A stretch of 13,825 nt of DNA, taken from contig DATLRE010000032.1 of NCBI GenBank assembly GCA_035534835.1, positions 1-13,825 of the forward strand, in the 5' to 3' direction. The position numbers and the translations under genes are program-made. The notes beneath the pieces were generated by a model. It saw only the letters and a list, made by a program, of their open reading frames with translations, was not told the origin of the DNA and searched no databases. Below are positions 13,776-13,825 of the stretch, piece after piece (the first letter of the stretch is position 1; each line of letters begins with the position of its first letter). Source of the DNA: Bog-756 sp035534835. Lineage in GTDB: Bacteria > Actinomycetota > Acidimicrobiia > Acidimicrobiales > RAAP-2.

Positions 13776-13825
13776 ACCGGGACCGGCTCGGTCTGCCACG
13801 CCGCTGATGCCGTGGAGCCGCCGAC

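Larger units (their letters stand above)
10174..13825. mobile_element. Left part of a tRNA-Val-integrated genomic island
   Basis: Evidence is the order tRNA-Val, tyrosine integrase, excisionase-like HTH gene, then cargo of mixed character with lower GC and more A/T-ending codons from about 11.85 kb. The left boundary should fall in the 3' end of the tRNA. A direct copy of the tRNA 3' end that would mark attR was not found in the window, so the right end is probably outside. The end given here is only the window edge. Confidence 0.55.

Noticed and set aside
13347..13799. Minus-strand 150-codon frame opposite the last hypothetical gene
   Set aside because: Arg/Gly/Cys-rich with poor codon bias; the plus-strand frame has better codon use and composition.
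10174..13825. Direct-repeat attR, CRISPR array or insertion sequence ends in the right part
   Set aside because: No direct copy of the tRNA 3' end, no regularly spaced repeats with spacers, and no transposase were seen by eye.

Overview
The window is very GC-rich, with strong G/C preference at third codon positions, many GTG starts, 4-nt start/stop overlaps and promoters that look leaderless. Together with the gene families, this points to a high-GC Actinomycetota. Acidimicrobiia or a relative is my guess, not something the sequence proves.

Region 1 (1-5960, minus strand) is a tightly packed operon. It encodes, in transcription order: a fatty acyl reductase fused to a HAD-IB phosphatase-like domain; a zinc alcohol dehydrogenase; a divergent LarA-like (DUF2088, nickel-pincer fold) protein; and a PlsC-type acyltransferase that runs off the left edge. 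Each start codon overlaps the previous stop by 4 nt (GTGA, ATGA, GTGA), so the four are probably made together. Reduction, dephosphorylation and acylation suggest a lipid pathway. The LarA-like enzyme in the middle is unexpected and lacks two substrate-binding residues of lactate racemase.

Region 2 (5961-6742) holds a divergent TetR regulator. A perfect 12-bp palindrome between it and the operon overlaps possible -10 elements in both directions and is the likely operator. A 15-bp perfect hairpin lies in the regulator's leader or early coding sequence.

Region 3 (6765-9996) has a minus-strand pair, a double-VOC (glyoxalase-fold) protein followed by a four-helix membrane protein. Divergent from it is an amidase-signature enzyme with a well-formed leaderless promoter.

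Region 4 (10100-13825) starts with tRNA-Val(CAC), followed directly by a tyrosine integrase with inverted and direct repeats over its start codon. Next comes a small excisionase-like HTH gene whose 5' part looks frameshifted. Base composition becomes less GC-rich beyond about 11.85 kb. The cargo seen is an MscL channel with a C-terminal zinc ribbon, a Coq4-like protein with a membrane anchor, and one unrecognised protein. This looks like the left end of a genomic island integrated at tRNA-Val. No direct-repeat attR is visible, so the right end is probably outside the window.

The best candidate for something undescribed is the region 1 operon with its TetR switch. No CRISPR array, rRNA or complete insertion sequence is visible.
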